From IMG/VR virus record IMGVR_UViG_3300027834_000005, positions 1 to 64,000 of that record: DNA of 64,000 bases; one strand, given 5' to 3'. Positions within the stretch are counted from its first letter, which is position 1, and each line of letters starts with the position of its first letter. The position numbers and the translations under genes were made by a program. Positions 24,967-33,206 of the stretch are shown piece by piece. The notes beneath the pieces were generated by a model. That model was not told the DNA's origin and ran no database searches. It saw only the letters and a program-made list of their open reading frames with translations. This stretch comes from a virus.

Positions 24967-25190
24967 TATATTTCCTATGCGTGATCTTATTAAACACCAT
25001 CGCCCTTACTGTGGCGGTTGGTGTTTTTTTGCGTTATAGGGATATAAAAAGGTGGAATAATGGGGTATGTAGAGAGTCAGGTAGAGATTGGATGTTGTTT
25101 AGGCTTGACATGAGTAATAATGCTTGGTACACTGATCTTCGTGGTAATGACATATACTTGAAACATTACAATCCTAGGAAATACGAATGA
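24954..25190 (+). CDS. Small single-span membrane protein
   Basis: 78 residues from GTG 24954, 13 bases inside the protease gene (GTG 24981 is an alternative); no good ribosome site, so coupled translation is likely. N-terminal hydrophobic helix of about 24 residues, then a charged cytoplasmic part. Not recognised. Confidence 0.55.
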   Translation: MAFVVYFLCVILLNTIALTVAVGVFLRYRDIKRWNNGVCRESGRDWMLFRLDMSNNAWYTDLRGNDIYLKHYNPRKYE

Positions 25191-25558
25191 TATACGATGA
25201 CATAATGATATACGATGACATAATGACTGTTATATTCTGTGCAACTACGTTATTATCATTAATAATGTATCATGTGTTTTACAAGAAAAGAATACATAAT
25301 AGCATGAAGATGGCAGCTACGGTTGATTATTGTCTTCTAACTTTTTCCGTACAAGTAGCTATAGCATACACATTATATACTTCATATTTCAACTTGACAC
25401 CGTCAGCGATTGCTGTATGCTCGTGTATGGTAATTTTGGTACTTTATGACTTATTCTGTAGAGTGTATGGTTCCATAACACATAAGAAGACACGGTTCTT
25501 TAACAAGTTAAGCGGGGAGGTGAATTTTGAGCGATCTAATATTGATGTCGATTACTAG
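25187..25558 (+). CDS. Membrane protein, duplicated start codon region
   Basis: 123 residues, three hydrophobic segments. An 18-bp tandem duplication at the start gives MIYDDIMIYDDIM, so either ATG could serve. The end 'FFNKLSGEV' resembles the end of the membrane protein at 46138 (LFIEKLGGEV). Function unknown. Confidence 0.62.
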   Translation: MIYDDIMIYDDIMTVIFCATTLLSLIMYHVFYKKRIHNSMKMAATVDYCLLTFSVQVAIAYTLYTSYFNLTPSAIAVCSCMVILVLYDLFCRVYGSITHKKTRFFNKLSGEVNFERSNIDVDY

Positions 25559-25853
25559 TATCGTAATGCTTTTTTCATGTAAATGGAGAGGCGAATATCT
25601 TAAGGAGTATGGATTCTATAGCCTAGGTATCATGAATAATAATCCATGGTACAAGAATCCAGCGGTCACTAATCTAATTCTTATCATACTTATGAATCTG
25701 TCCAATTTTGTATTTGATAGCAGAGAAGAAGTGTCATCATTTTATTTGTTTTGTTTCATTTACATATGGTCTTCTTTATCCGTACACACGTCTGTAACTA
25801 GAATAATGAGCAGACGGGAAGTAGATCATATCATAGAGACTAAATTCAAATGA
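25527..25853 (+). CDS. Membrane protein
   Basis: 108 residues starting at TTG 25527, supported by GGGAGGTG just upstream. Hydrophobic segments at about 1-15, 45-60 and 70-90. It overlaps its upstream membrane neighbour. Not recognised. Confidence 0.6.
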   Translation: MSDLILMSITSIVMLFSCKWRGEYLKEYGFYSLGIMNNNPWYKNPAVTNLILIILMNLSNFVFDSREEVSSFYLFCFIYIWSSLSVHTSVTRIMSRREVDHIIETKFK

Positions 25854-26233
25854 CTAAGATGGAAACGCCCTATGGCCCACTTGAATTTCTAGAAATTCCT
25901 AGAACCGGCAAAACGTACCGCATAACGCATCGCGGAGAAGAAACTAGATCCGATATTGTCAAACGTGGTTCAGGTCATAGACTAAAGTATACCACAGGAA
26001 GCATTATTAATGGTCCTAGGGTAGAGATAACAGTGAGAGTTGTGCCAGATGGGTATGATCAGGAAAAATCTGTATTTAGTATTGGTGGTGAAGTGGTATT
26101 TTCTGAATTTTATATCCCGTCTGATGAAGAAGTATTCGAAATCATTTTGACCCATGGTCCGTTCATAATGCCGTCATTCAAAATGCGAAAATATTTAGAA
26201 CATGCATATAGTCTGAACAAAAATAAGTTTTAG
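25850..26233 (+). CDS. DEDxF-tail protein, LTHG/PSxKM subtype
   Basis: 127 residues. Paralogue of the next gene: shared 'RG.ETRSDI', 'TTGSIINGPRVEI' (there 'TIGSIHKGSRVEM') and the tail PSDEEVFEIILTHG followed by 'MPSFKMRKYLEHA'. The Pro-Ser-x-Lys-Met extension also occurs at 49624. Function unknown. Confidence 0.68.
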   Translation: MTKMETPYGPLEFLEIPRTGKTYRITHRGEETRSDIVKRGSGHRLKYTTGSIINGPRVEITVRVVPDGYDQEKSVFSIGGEVVFSEFYIPSDEEVFEIILTHGPFIMPSFKMRKYLEHAYSLNKNKF

Positions 26234-26246
26234 CGGAGATAATGCC

Positions 26247-26648
26247 ATGATTAATTATATAGACTCACCACATGGTGTTATTGATGTGATGCGAGTTCCC
26301 AATTGCGATGACGTTGCTGGTTTATATCACAATGACGGTGAAACTAGGTCAACCATTAAAGCTATTGATGGAATCACGGAAGTTAAATTTACTATTGGGT
26401 CAATTCACAAAGGTTCAAGGGTAGAAATGCGCATTGGATGTGATAAAAAAGGACATGAAAATATAATAACTTTAATCATCCGTGATGGCGAACTTCAAGA
26501 AGTACTACCCCACATACCAACCGATGAGGATATTTTCGAATTGACATTGAAGTATGGTGATATAAAAATGCCGTCAATGAAGATGAAATATCACTTAGAA
26601 TGCGCATTAGAAAAAATTATTAAAGATAAAGGTGTATTTACATGTTAA
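26247..26648 (+). CDS. DEDxF-tail protein, LKYG/PSxKM subtype
   Basis: 133 residues behind CGGAGA. Tail PTDEDIFELTLKYG then 'MPSMKMKYHLECALEK'. Its tail is of the kind otherwise found on MORN proteins, but the head is not MORN, so tails and heads have been recombined. Confidence 0.7.
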   Translation: MINYIDSPHGVIDVMRVPNCDDVAGLYHNDGETRSTIKAIDGITEVKFTIGSIHKGSRVEMRIGCDKKGHENIITLIIRDGELQEVLPHIPTDEDIFELTLKYGDIKMPSMKMKYHLECALEKIIKDKGVFTC

Positions 26649-26687
26649 TGCATGTTATAATACGCGCATAATACAGGGAGAAGGACC

Positions 26688-26846
26688 ATGGCTATATTAT
26701 TCATAGTCTTAATAATATTAGGCGCGTGCGTCTGGGAAGAAGGATTTGATGTACAATTCACTCATCCTTACGCATCACTCATACTAATGACCATAGGCAT
26801 AATTATGGTTCTTGGCGGATTCGGCGGAGCAATAGTCTATGCCTGA
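26688..26846 (+). CDS. 52-residue membrane protein
   Basis: Short gene with a good ribosome site (GGGAGAAGG) 4-5 bases before ATG. Two hydrophobic segments (AILFIVLIILGACVW and SLILMTIGIIMVLGG) separated by a short polar loop. Its stop overlaps the next start. A TATAAT at 26656-26661 lies upstream without a convincing -35. Not recognised. Confidence 0.65.
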   Translation: MAILFIVLIILGACVWEEGFDVQFTHPYASLILMTIGIIMVLGGFGGAIVYA

Positions 26847-27024
26847 TAAAATGACATCATCAGAGAAGTACAGTAAGGCTCTAGAGCTTAGAATGTGTGC
26901 CGATTCATGGGAACCAAACGTAATGCTCTTAGGTAATGTGTCGGCGGATGCTATCAAGCAGATATGCAGTGATTACGCACGTTTACGACTTCAAGCAGGC
27001 ATTAGTGATAATATTGATGATTAA
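26839..27024 (+). CDS. Hypothetical helical protein
   Basis: 61 residues, all helical by composition, starting 8 bases inside the preceding gene. Not recognised. Confidence 0.58.
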   Translation: MPDKMTSSEKYSKALELRMCADSWEPNVMLLGNVSADAIKQICSDYARLRLQAGISDNIDD

Positions 27025-27028
27025 AAGC

Positions 27029-27057
27029 TTGCCGGTAACATGAACTGGTGTTATTAT
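27029..27057 (+). promoter_or_regulatory. Sigma-70-like promoter
   Basis: TTGCCG (27029-27034), 17-bp spacer beginning GTAACATGAA as in the moxR promoters, TATTAT (27052-27057). The poor -35 with this shared spacer suggests the spacer matters. Confidence 0.55.
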
Positions 27058-27101
27058 ACACCTCTCAAATTAATCAACTTATTAAATAACAGGTGACAAA
27101 T

Positions 27102-27641
27102 ATGGAAGCTTTCTTTTTAGGTGTATTAGGGTTCTTCGCAACCCCATTCTTTTTCGGCGCATTTATCATTGCAGCATTATGGTTCGAGTATGAATCCCAT
27201 ACGAAGACAGGCGGTGTGTTCTTATTGATATTAGCAGTGCTCACGGTGAGTATGTTCGGTGACGTAGTACCGTTACGTTGTTTCGGATACATGGCATTAG
27301 CTTATATCCCGTTAGGCATCGCATGGTCAACTATTCGTTGGGGACGTTATTCCAATAGTTTAGTGAATGATTTCAATGAGTGGAAGAAACAGCAACAAGG
27401 TCATTCGAACTCATCTCAACATAGTAGAACGGTTGATGCACGAGAAAGATTAGATTATAGACTCGAACTGTCTAACAACAAAGCTCGTGTTGCAGAATGG
27501 GTATTAACTTGGCCTATCAGTATCCCAGTGTTCTTCTTAAGTGATACATTGGCGTTGATTGAGAAAGTCATCACAACATATTTCAAGTCTGTGTTCACAC
27601 GTATCACAGATAAAGCCAAGTCACGTATTGACGAAAGCTAA
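27102..27641 (+). CDS. Membrane protein
   Basis: 179 residues from ATG 27102, behind CAGGTG. Three hydrophobic segments in the first 80 residues, a polar Gln/Ser/His-rich linker (WKKQQQGHSNSSQHSRT), a further hydrophobic region near 145-165 and a basic end. Not recognised. Confidence 0.7.
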   Translation: MEAFFLGVLGFFATPFFFGAFIIAALWFEYESHTKTGGVFLLILAVLTVSMFGDVVPLRCFGYMALAYIPLGIAWSTIRWGRYSNSLVNDFNEWKKQQQGHSNSSQHSRTVDARERLDYRLELSNNKARVAEWVLTWPISIPVFFLSDTLALIEKVITTYFKSVFTRITDKAKSRIDES

Positions 27642-27668
27642 AACACAATCTAATTTAAAGGAATAGAC

Positions 27669-27983
27669 ATGATTGTAGAAGGGAATCAGGAAAATTTTGA
27701 TGAAGAAGTTATGGGCCACCAAGGTGTGGTTCTTTTAGACTTCTATGCAGACTGGTGCGGTCCATGTAAAATGGTAATGCCAGTACTGGAAGACATCGCC
27801 GAGAGTGGCGAAGTAAAAGTAGTGAAAATAAACGTTGACGAAGCACCAGAAATGGTGGCAGAATACAACGTTCGTGGAGTACCTACTTTCCGTTTAGTAA
27901 GAGATGGTGAGTTGTTGGAAGCAATTGCTTCTGGCGGACAGACCAAAACAACTCTTACTGAATTTATTGACAATAATTTGTAA
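27669..27983 (+). CDS. trx: Thioredoxin
   Basis: 104 residues, the normal thioredoxin length. Active site DWCGPCK (Cys30, Cys33), conserved cis-Pro in RGVPTF, 'KINVDEAP' strand and a C-terminal amphipathic helix. It reduces disulfides and could serve a phage ribonucleotide reductase or another redox enzyme located outside the window. AAAGGA precedes the ATG. Confidence 0.95.
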   Translation: MIVEGNQENFDEEVMGHQGVVLLDFYADWCGPCKMVMPVLEDIAESGEVKVVKINVDEAPEMVAEYNVRGVPTFRLVRDGELLEAIASGGQTKTTLTEFIDNNL

Positions 27984-28023
27984 CAGTTTTATAATGAAGT
28001 GAGAACCTGTAGGAGGGTTAACA

Positions 28024-28221
28024 ATGTCTAAGACAAGACGCGTGGCAGCCAAAGGCCAAAAATCAGTTCCAGTGCGAGTTAAGTTCAAACTGGGTGGACG
28101 TAAAAGTACAGTTAGTGCTCTACATTTAACAACCGATGAATTGCTTGAACGCTTAGCCAAAGGTGGCAAAGACGCGAGTAAGATCACGCAGGTTTTAGAT
28201 CAACGCGGCATTACTATCTAG
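28024..28221 (+). CDS. Hypothetical basic small protein
   Basis: 65 residues behind a strong AGGAGGG. Very basic N-terminal half (SKTRRVAAKGQKSVPVRVKFKLGGRK) and a helical acidic/basic end. Possibly nucleic-acid binding. Not recognised. Confidence 0.62.
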   Translation: MSKTRRVAAKGQKSVPVRVKFKLGGRKSTVSALHLTTDELLERLAKGGKDASKITQVLDQRGITI

Positions 28222-28257
28222 CAGTGTTAACTCACTGCTCCGAATAGGAAGATAATT

Positions 28258-28494
28258 ATGGTCATGGCAAGATTGCACGTTATATGCGGTAATTGTGGTA
28301 ACAACGAAGGGTTCAAGTATTCTATTGACCCGACAGGCAACTGCGACAATGATGGGAATAATTTTCCCAGTGTAGACATAACGTGTCCAAACTGTGCTAC
28401 TATGCACTTCTTAGGTGAAGACATGGGCATCCCAGAGGATGAAAAACATAAGTATCGACCAGATGAGAATGGTGAAGAAGATGAAAAAAAGTAA
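28258..28494 (+). CDS. Zinc-ribbon protein
   Basis: 78 residues. CGNCGN and CPNC pairs (about residues 11-14 and 42-45) form a probable zinc ribbon; the end is highly acidic (DENGEEDEKK). It overlaps the rtcB start by 14 bases, so the two are co-translated. Confidence 0.66.
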   Translation: MVMARLHVICGNCGNNEGFKYSIDPTGNCDNDGNNFPSVDITCPNCATMHFLGEDMGIPEDEKHKYRPDENGEEDEKK

Positions 28495-29704
28495 TTTTAT
28501 TTATGACGGTTCAGCCGTCAATGGTATCAAACACTGGACCAAAGGTGTTGGTATGGAGCCACAAGCGTTACAGCAATTGATCAATGTTGCTAATATGCCT
28601 TTCATTCATAAGCACGTCGCGGCTATGCCAGACGTTCACTTTGGACGAGGAGCTACAATAGGATCAGTTATTGCAACCAAGGGTGCTATTATCCCTTCGG
28701 CAGTAGGCGTGGATATCGGATGCGGCATGATCGCAGTTCAAACCACGTTGAAAGCAGGTGATTTACCAGATAACTTGCGTACCATACGTAATGATATCGA
28801 AAGAGCAGTACCACATGGCTTTGTATCGATCTCTGGGCGCTCCCGTAAAGGTTCGTTTGAGGTTGCTCCACAGTCTGTTCTAACACGCTGGCGTACGTTG
28901 TCAGACGGGTATGAAACACTTGTAGCCAAACATGGCGATAAGATAGCTAAGAAAAACCCTCACGAGCAGCTAGGTACGCTTGGTGGAGGAAACCACTTCA
29001 TTGAAATCTGTTTGGATGAAAATGACTCGGTTTGGATCATGTTACACTCAGGCTCTCGTGGAGCTGGTAACTTGATCGGTCAGTATTTTATCGATAAGGC
29101 CAAAGAAGATATGGAGAGACGCCATATCGGCTTGGTTGACAGAGACCTGTCCTACTTGACAGAAGGCGACAAACTTTTTGAAGATTATACGGAAGCTTTG
29201 TTGTGGGCACAAGACTACGCATACGAAAACCGTCAAGCTATGCTTGATAACGTGTTAGGTGTGTTGAGAAATCACTTGAAGCCATTCCAGTTTGTGGAGC
29301 AGGCTATCAACTGCCACCATAACTACGCTTCCCAAGAGGTCCACTTCGGTGAGAACGTCTGGGTAACTCGTAAAGGTGCAGTTAGAGCACAAGTAGGGGA
29401 TTTGGGTATCATACCAGGTTCTATGGGCACTGGCTCCTTCATCGTTCGCGGTTTAGGTAGCAAGGAATCCTTCTGTTCATGTTCGCATGGGGCAGGACGT
29501 GTAATGTCACGTGGTGAGGCTAAACGCACAATCACTATGGCAGATCACGAGAAGGCTACAGCCGGTATAGAGTGTCGTAAAGACAAAGCTATATTGGATG
29601 AGTCACCAGCTGCTTATAAGGATATCTCGGCTGTAATGGCCGCACAGGATGACCTTGTAGAAGTTGTCCACAGACTACGACAAGTAGTTAACGTAAAAGG
29701 GTGA
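28481..29704 (+). CDS. rtcB: RNA-splicing ligase RtcB
   Basis: 407 residues, normal RtcB length. It joins RNA 2',3'-cyclic phosphate or 3'-phosphate ends to 5'-OH ends using GTP and Mn. Visible motifs: 'MPDVHFGRGATIGSV', DIGCGM (metal-ligand Cys about 81), 'LGTLGGGNHFIE', 'HSGSRGAGN', and the guanylated His in CSHGAGR (about His336). In a phage it could repair tRNAs cut by host anticodon nucleases. ATG 28481 is chosen over upstream in-frame ATGs because homology begins there. Confidence 0.95.
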   Translation: MKKSNFIYDGSAVNGIKHWTKGVGMEPQALQQLINVANMPFIHKHVAAMPDVHFGRGATIGSVIATKGAIIPSAVGVDIGCGMIAVQTTLKAGDLPDNLRTIRNDIERAVPHGFVSISGRSRKGSFEVAPQSVLTRWRTLSDGYETLVAKHGDKIAKKNPHEQLGTLGGGNHFIEICLDENDSVWIMLHSGSRGAGNLIGQYFIDKAKEDMERRHIGLVDRDLSYLTEGDKLFEDYTEALLWAQDYAYENRQAMLDNVLGVLRNHLKPFQFVEQAINCHHNYASQEVHFGENVWVTRKGAVRAQVGDLGIIPGSMGTGSFIVRGLGSKESFCSCSHGAGRVMSRGEAKRTITMADHEKATAGIECRKDKAILDESPAAYKDISAVMAAQDDLVEVVHRLRQVVNVKG

Positions 29705-29720
29705 TTCGTCACCCTTTTTT
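29699..29720 (+). terminator. Intrinsic terminator after rtcB
   Basis: GGGTGA-TTCG-TCACCC tetraloop hairpin plus six T's; the rtcB stop codon is in the stem. Confidence 0.9.
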
Positions 29721-29732
29721 ATTGTCTGCGTA

Positions 29733-29761
29733 TTGACAACATCACACATATCACCTATAAT
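29733..29761 (+). promoter_or_regulatory. Consensus promoter for the block C operon
   Basis: TTGACA (29733-29738), 17 bp, TATAAT (29756-29761). No other convincing promoter or terminator is seen before 38220, so it may drive about 8 kb. Confidence 0.85.
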
Positions 29762-29791
29762 GGCTGCATAACTTATTATAGGTGATATGTC

Positions 29792-30073
29792 ATGTCTGAA
29801 TGGAACGCAAGTGGATTAGAAGTAGACCATAGTGAAAGAACAGACTTCAGTTTATTACCTCTAACATCTGAGACGTGCAGTCTTTGGGCTAAAGAAAGAA
29901 GTTGTACCCAACAAGGCAGAGCCAACATGCTAAGCGGTACTCAGTTTGCACTGAAGAAGCACGAAGAATACGTAGCTAAAATGGAACTAGCCGTGAAGAA
30001 TGCTATACAGGCATGTGAGCATGGCAGCCCAGAAAATGCAGCGACCATTCTGAGGGAATTACAATGCCGGTAG
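29792..30073 (+). CDS. Hypothetical helical protein
   Basis: 93 residues, first gene of the block C operon, behind AGGTGA. The C-terminal half is one long helix with His/Glu/Ala (KKHEEYVAKMELAVKNAIQA). No tail. Overlaps the first block C paralogue. Confidence 0.66.
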   Translation: MSEWNASGLEVDHSERTDFSLLPLTSETCSLWAKERSCTQQGRANMLSGTQFALKKHEEYVAKMELAVKNAIQACEHGSPENAATILRELQCR

Positions 30074-30330
30074 AACTTAATAAATTCCATACTTATGAAA
30101 AAGGTGACGAACTAGTTTGTGTGAGTAAAATAGGCACGAGCACTAACCATGTTGTGGGAGAAACATATATGTTCCATGGCAGTGGAGTTGAAGGTATGGT
30201 TATGGGTCACGAAGGTATTCATAGGAGAAGCCTTTTACCGATAACCTACTTCAGCAGGGTGAAGTTTACCCTGAAATCCAGTATCACAGACGAAGATATA
30301 TTCACTTTAAAGTTGGGTGGTAGAATATGA
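30064..30330 (+). CDS. DEDxF-tail protein, block C no. 1
   Basis: 88 residues. 'YEKGDELVCVSKIGTS', 'HVVGETYMFHG', tail ITDEDIFTLKLGGRI. Belongs to the short KLG subtype with 31960 and 34072, which share 'RVKF/RFV' before the tail. Confidence 0.73.
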   Translation: MPVELNKFHTYEKGDELVCVSKIGTSTNHVVGETYMFHGSGVEGMVMGHEGIHRRSLLPITYFSRVKFTLKSSITDEDIFTLKLGGRI

Positions 30331-30674
30331 TAGTCCTACGTGATTTACCAATAAAAGAAATAGTTGACTTAGTAAGACTGGGTGACGAATTGTTATGCAT
30401 TAATTTTGACTGTGCATATACTACCGTGGGTAAATCATATGAAGTCGCAAAATACATTGATAGTGAAAATCAGGTACGTATCGCTTTTCCTAAAGATGGT
30501 GTTATAGGGTATAAAATACTAGATGACGAGAATGATCCAGAAGGCTTATTGGAAGTTGAAATTAGAGAAATAATGTATAGTCACCTTTATTACCCCGTGT
30601 CTCTTATATCCGAAGAAGATAAATTCGCCATAGCTCTAGGAGTAGATGTGACATTCGCATCGGATGGTAACTAA
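30327..30674 (+). CDS. DEDxF-tail protein, block C no. 2
   Basis: 115 residues. 'RLGDELLCINFDCAYTTVGKSYEVAKYID' and 'YYPVSLISEEDKFAIALGVDV'. Near-duplicate of the next gene over its whole length. Confidence 0.75.
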   Translation: MIVLRDLPIKEIVDLVRLGDELLCINFDCAYTTVGKSYEVAKYIDSENQVRIAFPKDGVIGYKILDDENDPEGLLEVEIREIMYSHLYYPVSLISEEDKFAIALGVDVTFASDGN

Positions 30675-30676
30675 GT

Positions 30677-31015
30677 ATGATAACCTTACCTAGACTAACC
30701 GCAGAAGAGGTCACTGAAACAGTCATGATAGGTGATTCGTTACTATGTATTAAGTATGATTGCGAATATACAACGGTTGGCAAAAAATATAAAGTCATGA
30801 AGTACTTTGATGTCACGTATGACGAATATGACGAAATACCAGAGAACGGAATACACGGGTATCTCATTTTTGATGATGAAGAAATACCAGATAACATGTT
30901 AGGTGTAGAGATAGACGAAATATCTTTAGATTGTATTTATTATCCCGTGTCTCGTATACCTGATGAAGACATGTTTGTAATATCTTTGGGCATGGGAGTT
31001 AAAGTTGCATGTTGA
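30677..31015 (+). CDS. DEDxF-tail protein, block C no. 3
   Basis: 112 residues. 'MIGDSLLCIKYDCEYTTVGKKYKVMKYFD', 'YYPVSRIPDEDMFVISLGMGV'. Tandem duplicate of 30327; the middle (30-65) has diverged more than either end. Confidence 0.75.
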   Translation: MITLPRLTAEEVTETVMIGDSLLCIKYDCEYTTVGKKYKVMKYFDVTYDEYDEIPENGIHGYLIFDDEEIPDNMLGVEIDEISLDCIYYPVSRIPDEDMFVISLGMGVKVAC

Positions 31016-31029
31016 TAGAAGGTGAAGTA

Positions 31030-31341
31030 ATGGCACGGTCATTATACTTAGAAGAGAAAGATTTAGTGGAAGGTGTTGAATTACTCTATGTAGGTAGTAG
31101 TGATCGTAGATTATACACCGAAGGTAAAGTTTATAACTATATCAGAAGAGTAAAATCATACGGTGATATACGCATATTAGTTACCGACGATGACCGTGAT
31201 GATACTGATCCTTGGAAGTGGATGATTAGTGAAATTTTAGAAGACAAGGTATTCGTATCAATGTCGGTTCTATCGGAAAAAGACTTGTTCCTGTACCGAG
31301 TAGGTGGACCAGAAGCTATTGGATTACGGGCGGTAAAATGA
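31030..31341 (+). CDS. DEDxF-tail protein, block C no. 4
   Basis: 103 residues from ATG 31030 behind GAAGGTGAAG (ATG 31009 in frame but without a site). 'GVELLYVGSSDRRLYTEGKVYNY', acidic Trp turn DDRDDTDPWKWM, tail LSEKDLFLYRVGGPEAIG. Confidence 0.74.
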   Translation: MARSLYLEEKDLVEGVELLYVGSSDRRLYTEGKVYNYIRRVKSYGDIRILVTDDDRDDTDPWKWMISEILEDKVFVSMSVLSEKDLFLYRVGGPEAIGLRAVK

Positions 31342-31658
31342 AAATATTACATTATTTGAGAAGAGAAGAGTTAGTCGTAGGCACAAAGATACTTTATATT
31401 GGGTATGAACGAGGCCTATACACTCAAGGCGAAGAATACGAGATCGTTTTGATACGTGATGATAGTGACGGTGGTGATTTAGAAGGTATGGTATCTATTG
31501 GCGTTACCGATAATGAGCGAGACAGGAATAATTTATGGATGTGGGGTGCTGATTCCATTATAGAACAACAGATGTTCGTGGCTATTGACTATATGACCGA
31601 AGAAGATAAGTTCGCATATAAAATAGGCGGCATAGAGGCATTAGAGATAATAGAATAA
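31338..31658 (+). CDS. DEDxF-tail protein, block C no. 5
   Basis: 106 residues, ATGA overlap. 'VGTKILYIGYERGLYTQGEEYEIVLI', 'DNERDRNNLWMWG', tail MTEEDKFAYKIGGIEALEI. Same DPWxW subgroup as 31030, 33203 and 35021. Confidence 0.74.
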   Translation: MKILHYLRREELVVGTKILYIGYERGLYTQGEEYEIVLIRDDSDGGDLEGMVSIGVTDNERDRNNLWMWGADSIIEQQMFVAIDYMTEEDKFAYKIGGIEALEIIE

Positions 31659-31663
31659 ACATG

Positions 31664-31963
31664 ATGAAAATTACAGATAAAGATGTTGTCGTTGGTTTTG
31701 AAATAGTGTGCGTATCAGTTCCTGACCACGCAAAGGATAATTATACGCGAGGTGGCATTTACAAAATTATATCTACGTATACCCCTTCGAATAACTACGA
31801 TGTGCTAATGTCTGATAATAACATAAAGGAAGAACTTGACAATCCTGATGATTACGGGTATTATTGGTATATTACAGAAGTGACAGCAATGAATATTTTC
31901 GTTCCAAGAGAATATTTATCCGATGAAGATATATTCGCTTTAAAATTAGGTGCTGATCTATGA
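31664..31963 (+). CDS. DEDxF-tail protein, block C no. 6
   Basis: 99 residues (ATG 31661 also possible). 'VVGFEIVCVSVPD', 'YTRGGIYKIISTYTP', tail LSDEDIFALKLGADL at the very C-terminus. Tail differs from its neighbours' IGG form. Confidence 0.73.
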   Translation: MKITDKDVVVGFEIVCVSVPDHAKDNYTRGGIYKIISTYTPSNNYDVLMSDNNIKEELDNPDDYGYYWYITEVTAMNIFVPREYLSDEDIFALKLGADL

Positions 31964-32214
31964 GACATATAACTTATCATAACGTACTAGTTGGCACTGA
32001 AGTTATAGCACTAGAAAGTACCAAATACCATACTAGGGGTGAAACATACACTATCCGTACGCGGACGTATGAAGGGGTTTCTGTATCTATTGACGGTCAG
32101 GATGAACAATGTCAACTTCTTAGGTTCATGTTTAGAGAAATTAAGAACTTCGTGCCAGCTTACGAGTTGACTGAAGAAGACATATTCGCTTTAAAATTAG
32201 GTGTTGAGTTATGA
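31960..32214 (+). CDS. DEDxF-tail protein, block C no. 7
   Basis: 84 residues, the shortest clear member. 'LVGTEVIALESTKYHTRGETYTIRTRTYEG' and LTEEDIFALKLGVEL. The tail's DNA (EDIFALKLG) is almost the same as in 31664, suggesting recent copying. Confidence 0.73.
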   Translation: MRHITYHNVLVGTEVIALESTKYHTRGETYTIRTRTYEGVSVSIDGQDEQCQLLRFMFREIKNFVPAYELTEEDIFALKLGVEL

Positions 32215-32621
32215 AATACAAAAAGAACGGTGAAGTGTTATTTGAAAAAGAAGACCGCAGTGTTCTTAATGCTATTGTTAACGAATGGCTAAAGAATAAC
32301 GATACTACCACCGTGAAAGGTAAGAAGGTAGCTAAAATTAAGTCTGCTATGGGTAAACCACTGGCCAAGCCATTCCCGACCTTAGATGAATCATTGAAAG
32401 CCATTCGTGATTCAGGTCTATCTGCGACAAAAGAAGCTGGTGGTTTTTATAGTAATCATGTAGTGACACGAATTTCAAATGGCAAGAAAAGTGGTGATTA
32501 CGCAACTGTTCTTTTTTTCTCCAATCGTTACCAAGTAAATATGTATTATGGTAGTGGCGGTTGTAATATAAAGATAAAGAAAAGCCTTAAAACGTTATTA
32601 GCAATGTTGGAATCTATATGA
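32211..32621 (+). CDS. Hypothetical protein inside block C, no tail
   Basis: 136 residues, basic (KNNDTTTVKGKKVAKIKSAMGKP), with 'GFYSNHVVTRISNGKKSGDYATVLFFSN'. Not recognised and unlike the flanking genes, though joined to both by ATGA overlaps. Confidence 0.67.
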   Translation: MKYKKNGEVLFEKEDRSVLNAIVNEWLKNNDTTTVKGKKVAKIKSAMGKPLAKPFPTLDESLKAIRDSGLSATKEAGGFYSNHVVTRISNGKKSGDYATVLFFSNRYQVNMYYGSGGCNIKIKKSLKTLLAMLESI

Positions 32622-32941
32622 GCATTGAGTATGCAAACGAAGACAATTTGATTAGAGGCGATAAGCTCATATACGTCAGAGAATTCTATGTCAATTGGGA
32701 ATTAGGAAGCATTGTCACAGTTTCTGACATAGTAGGTTACCAAGCAGCTACTGGTGCCAATAGAGTGTATTTTGAAGAAAAGACTACAGGTATTGGAAGC
32801 TACAATGGAAGTATAGATATGAAAATACATGGGGAAAACAAGACGTTCATCATATACGAATGTCTTGAAGAGGAAGAGAAGTTCCTTTATTCCGTGGGTG
32901 GATATGAAGCTCTAATGAGAAGCGAACATGAGAGAGATTAG
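32618..32941 (+). CDS. DEDxF-tail protein, block C no. 8
   Basis: 107 residues. 'RGDKLIYVREFYVNWELGSIVTVSDIV', tail LEEEEKFLYSVGGYEALMRSE. First of a run with an 'EEKFLY.vGG.eaL' tail. Confidence 0.72.
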   Translation: MSIEYANEDNLIRGDKLIYVREFYVNWELGSIVTVSDIVGYQAATGANRVYFEEKTTGIGSYNGSIDMKIHGENKTFIIYECLEEEEKFLYSVGGYEALMRSEHERD

Positions 32942-33206
32942 AAGATCAGATTTTAAAGTTGGTAGTAAGTTCGCCATAATAACTACAGATACCTATATGC
33001 CTATGAATACTGTAGTGACAGTTAGAGAGTTGGTGTATGAAAGTTCTATCATACAGAGAGTTAAGTTTGTAGAGACTGAACTAGTTATTAATTTCCGTTA
33101 TCTTGAACAATACACAGAAGACCTTTTACCTTATGATGCATTGACAGATGAAGAAAAATTCCTGTTTGGTATCGGCGGTATACAGACATTGAGAGATAAC
33201 CAATGA
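32928..33206 (+). CDS. DEDxF-tail protein, block C no. 9
   Basis: 92 residues. 'KVGSKFAIITTDTYMPMNTVVTVRELV', tail LTDEEKFLFGIGGIQTLRDNQ. Begins 14 bases inside its neighbour. Confidence 0.71.
   Translation: MREIRRSDFKVGSKFAIITTDTYMPMNTVVTVRELVYESSIIQRVKFVETELVINFRYLEQYTEDLLPYDALTDEEKFLFGIGGIQTLRDNQ

Noticed and set aside
26656-26661. Promoter at TATAAT before the 52-residue membrane gene
   Set aside because: No -35-like box at 16-18 bp; not reported as a feature.
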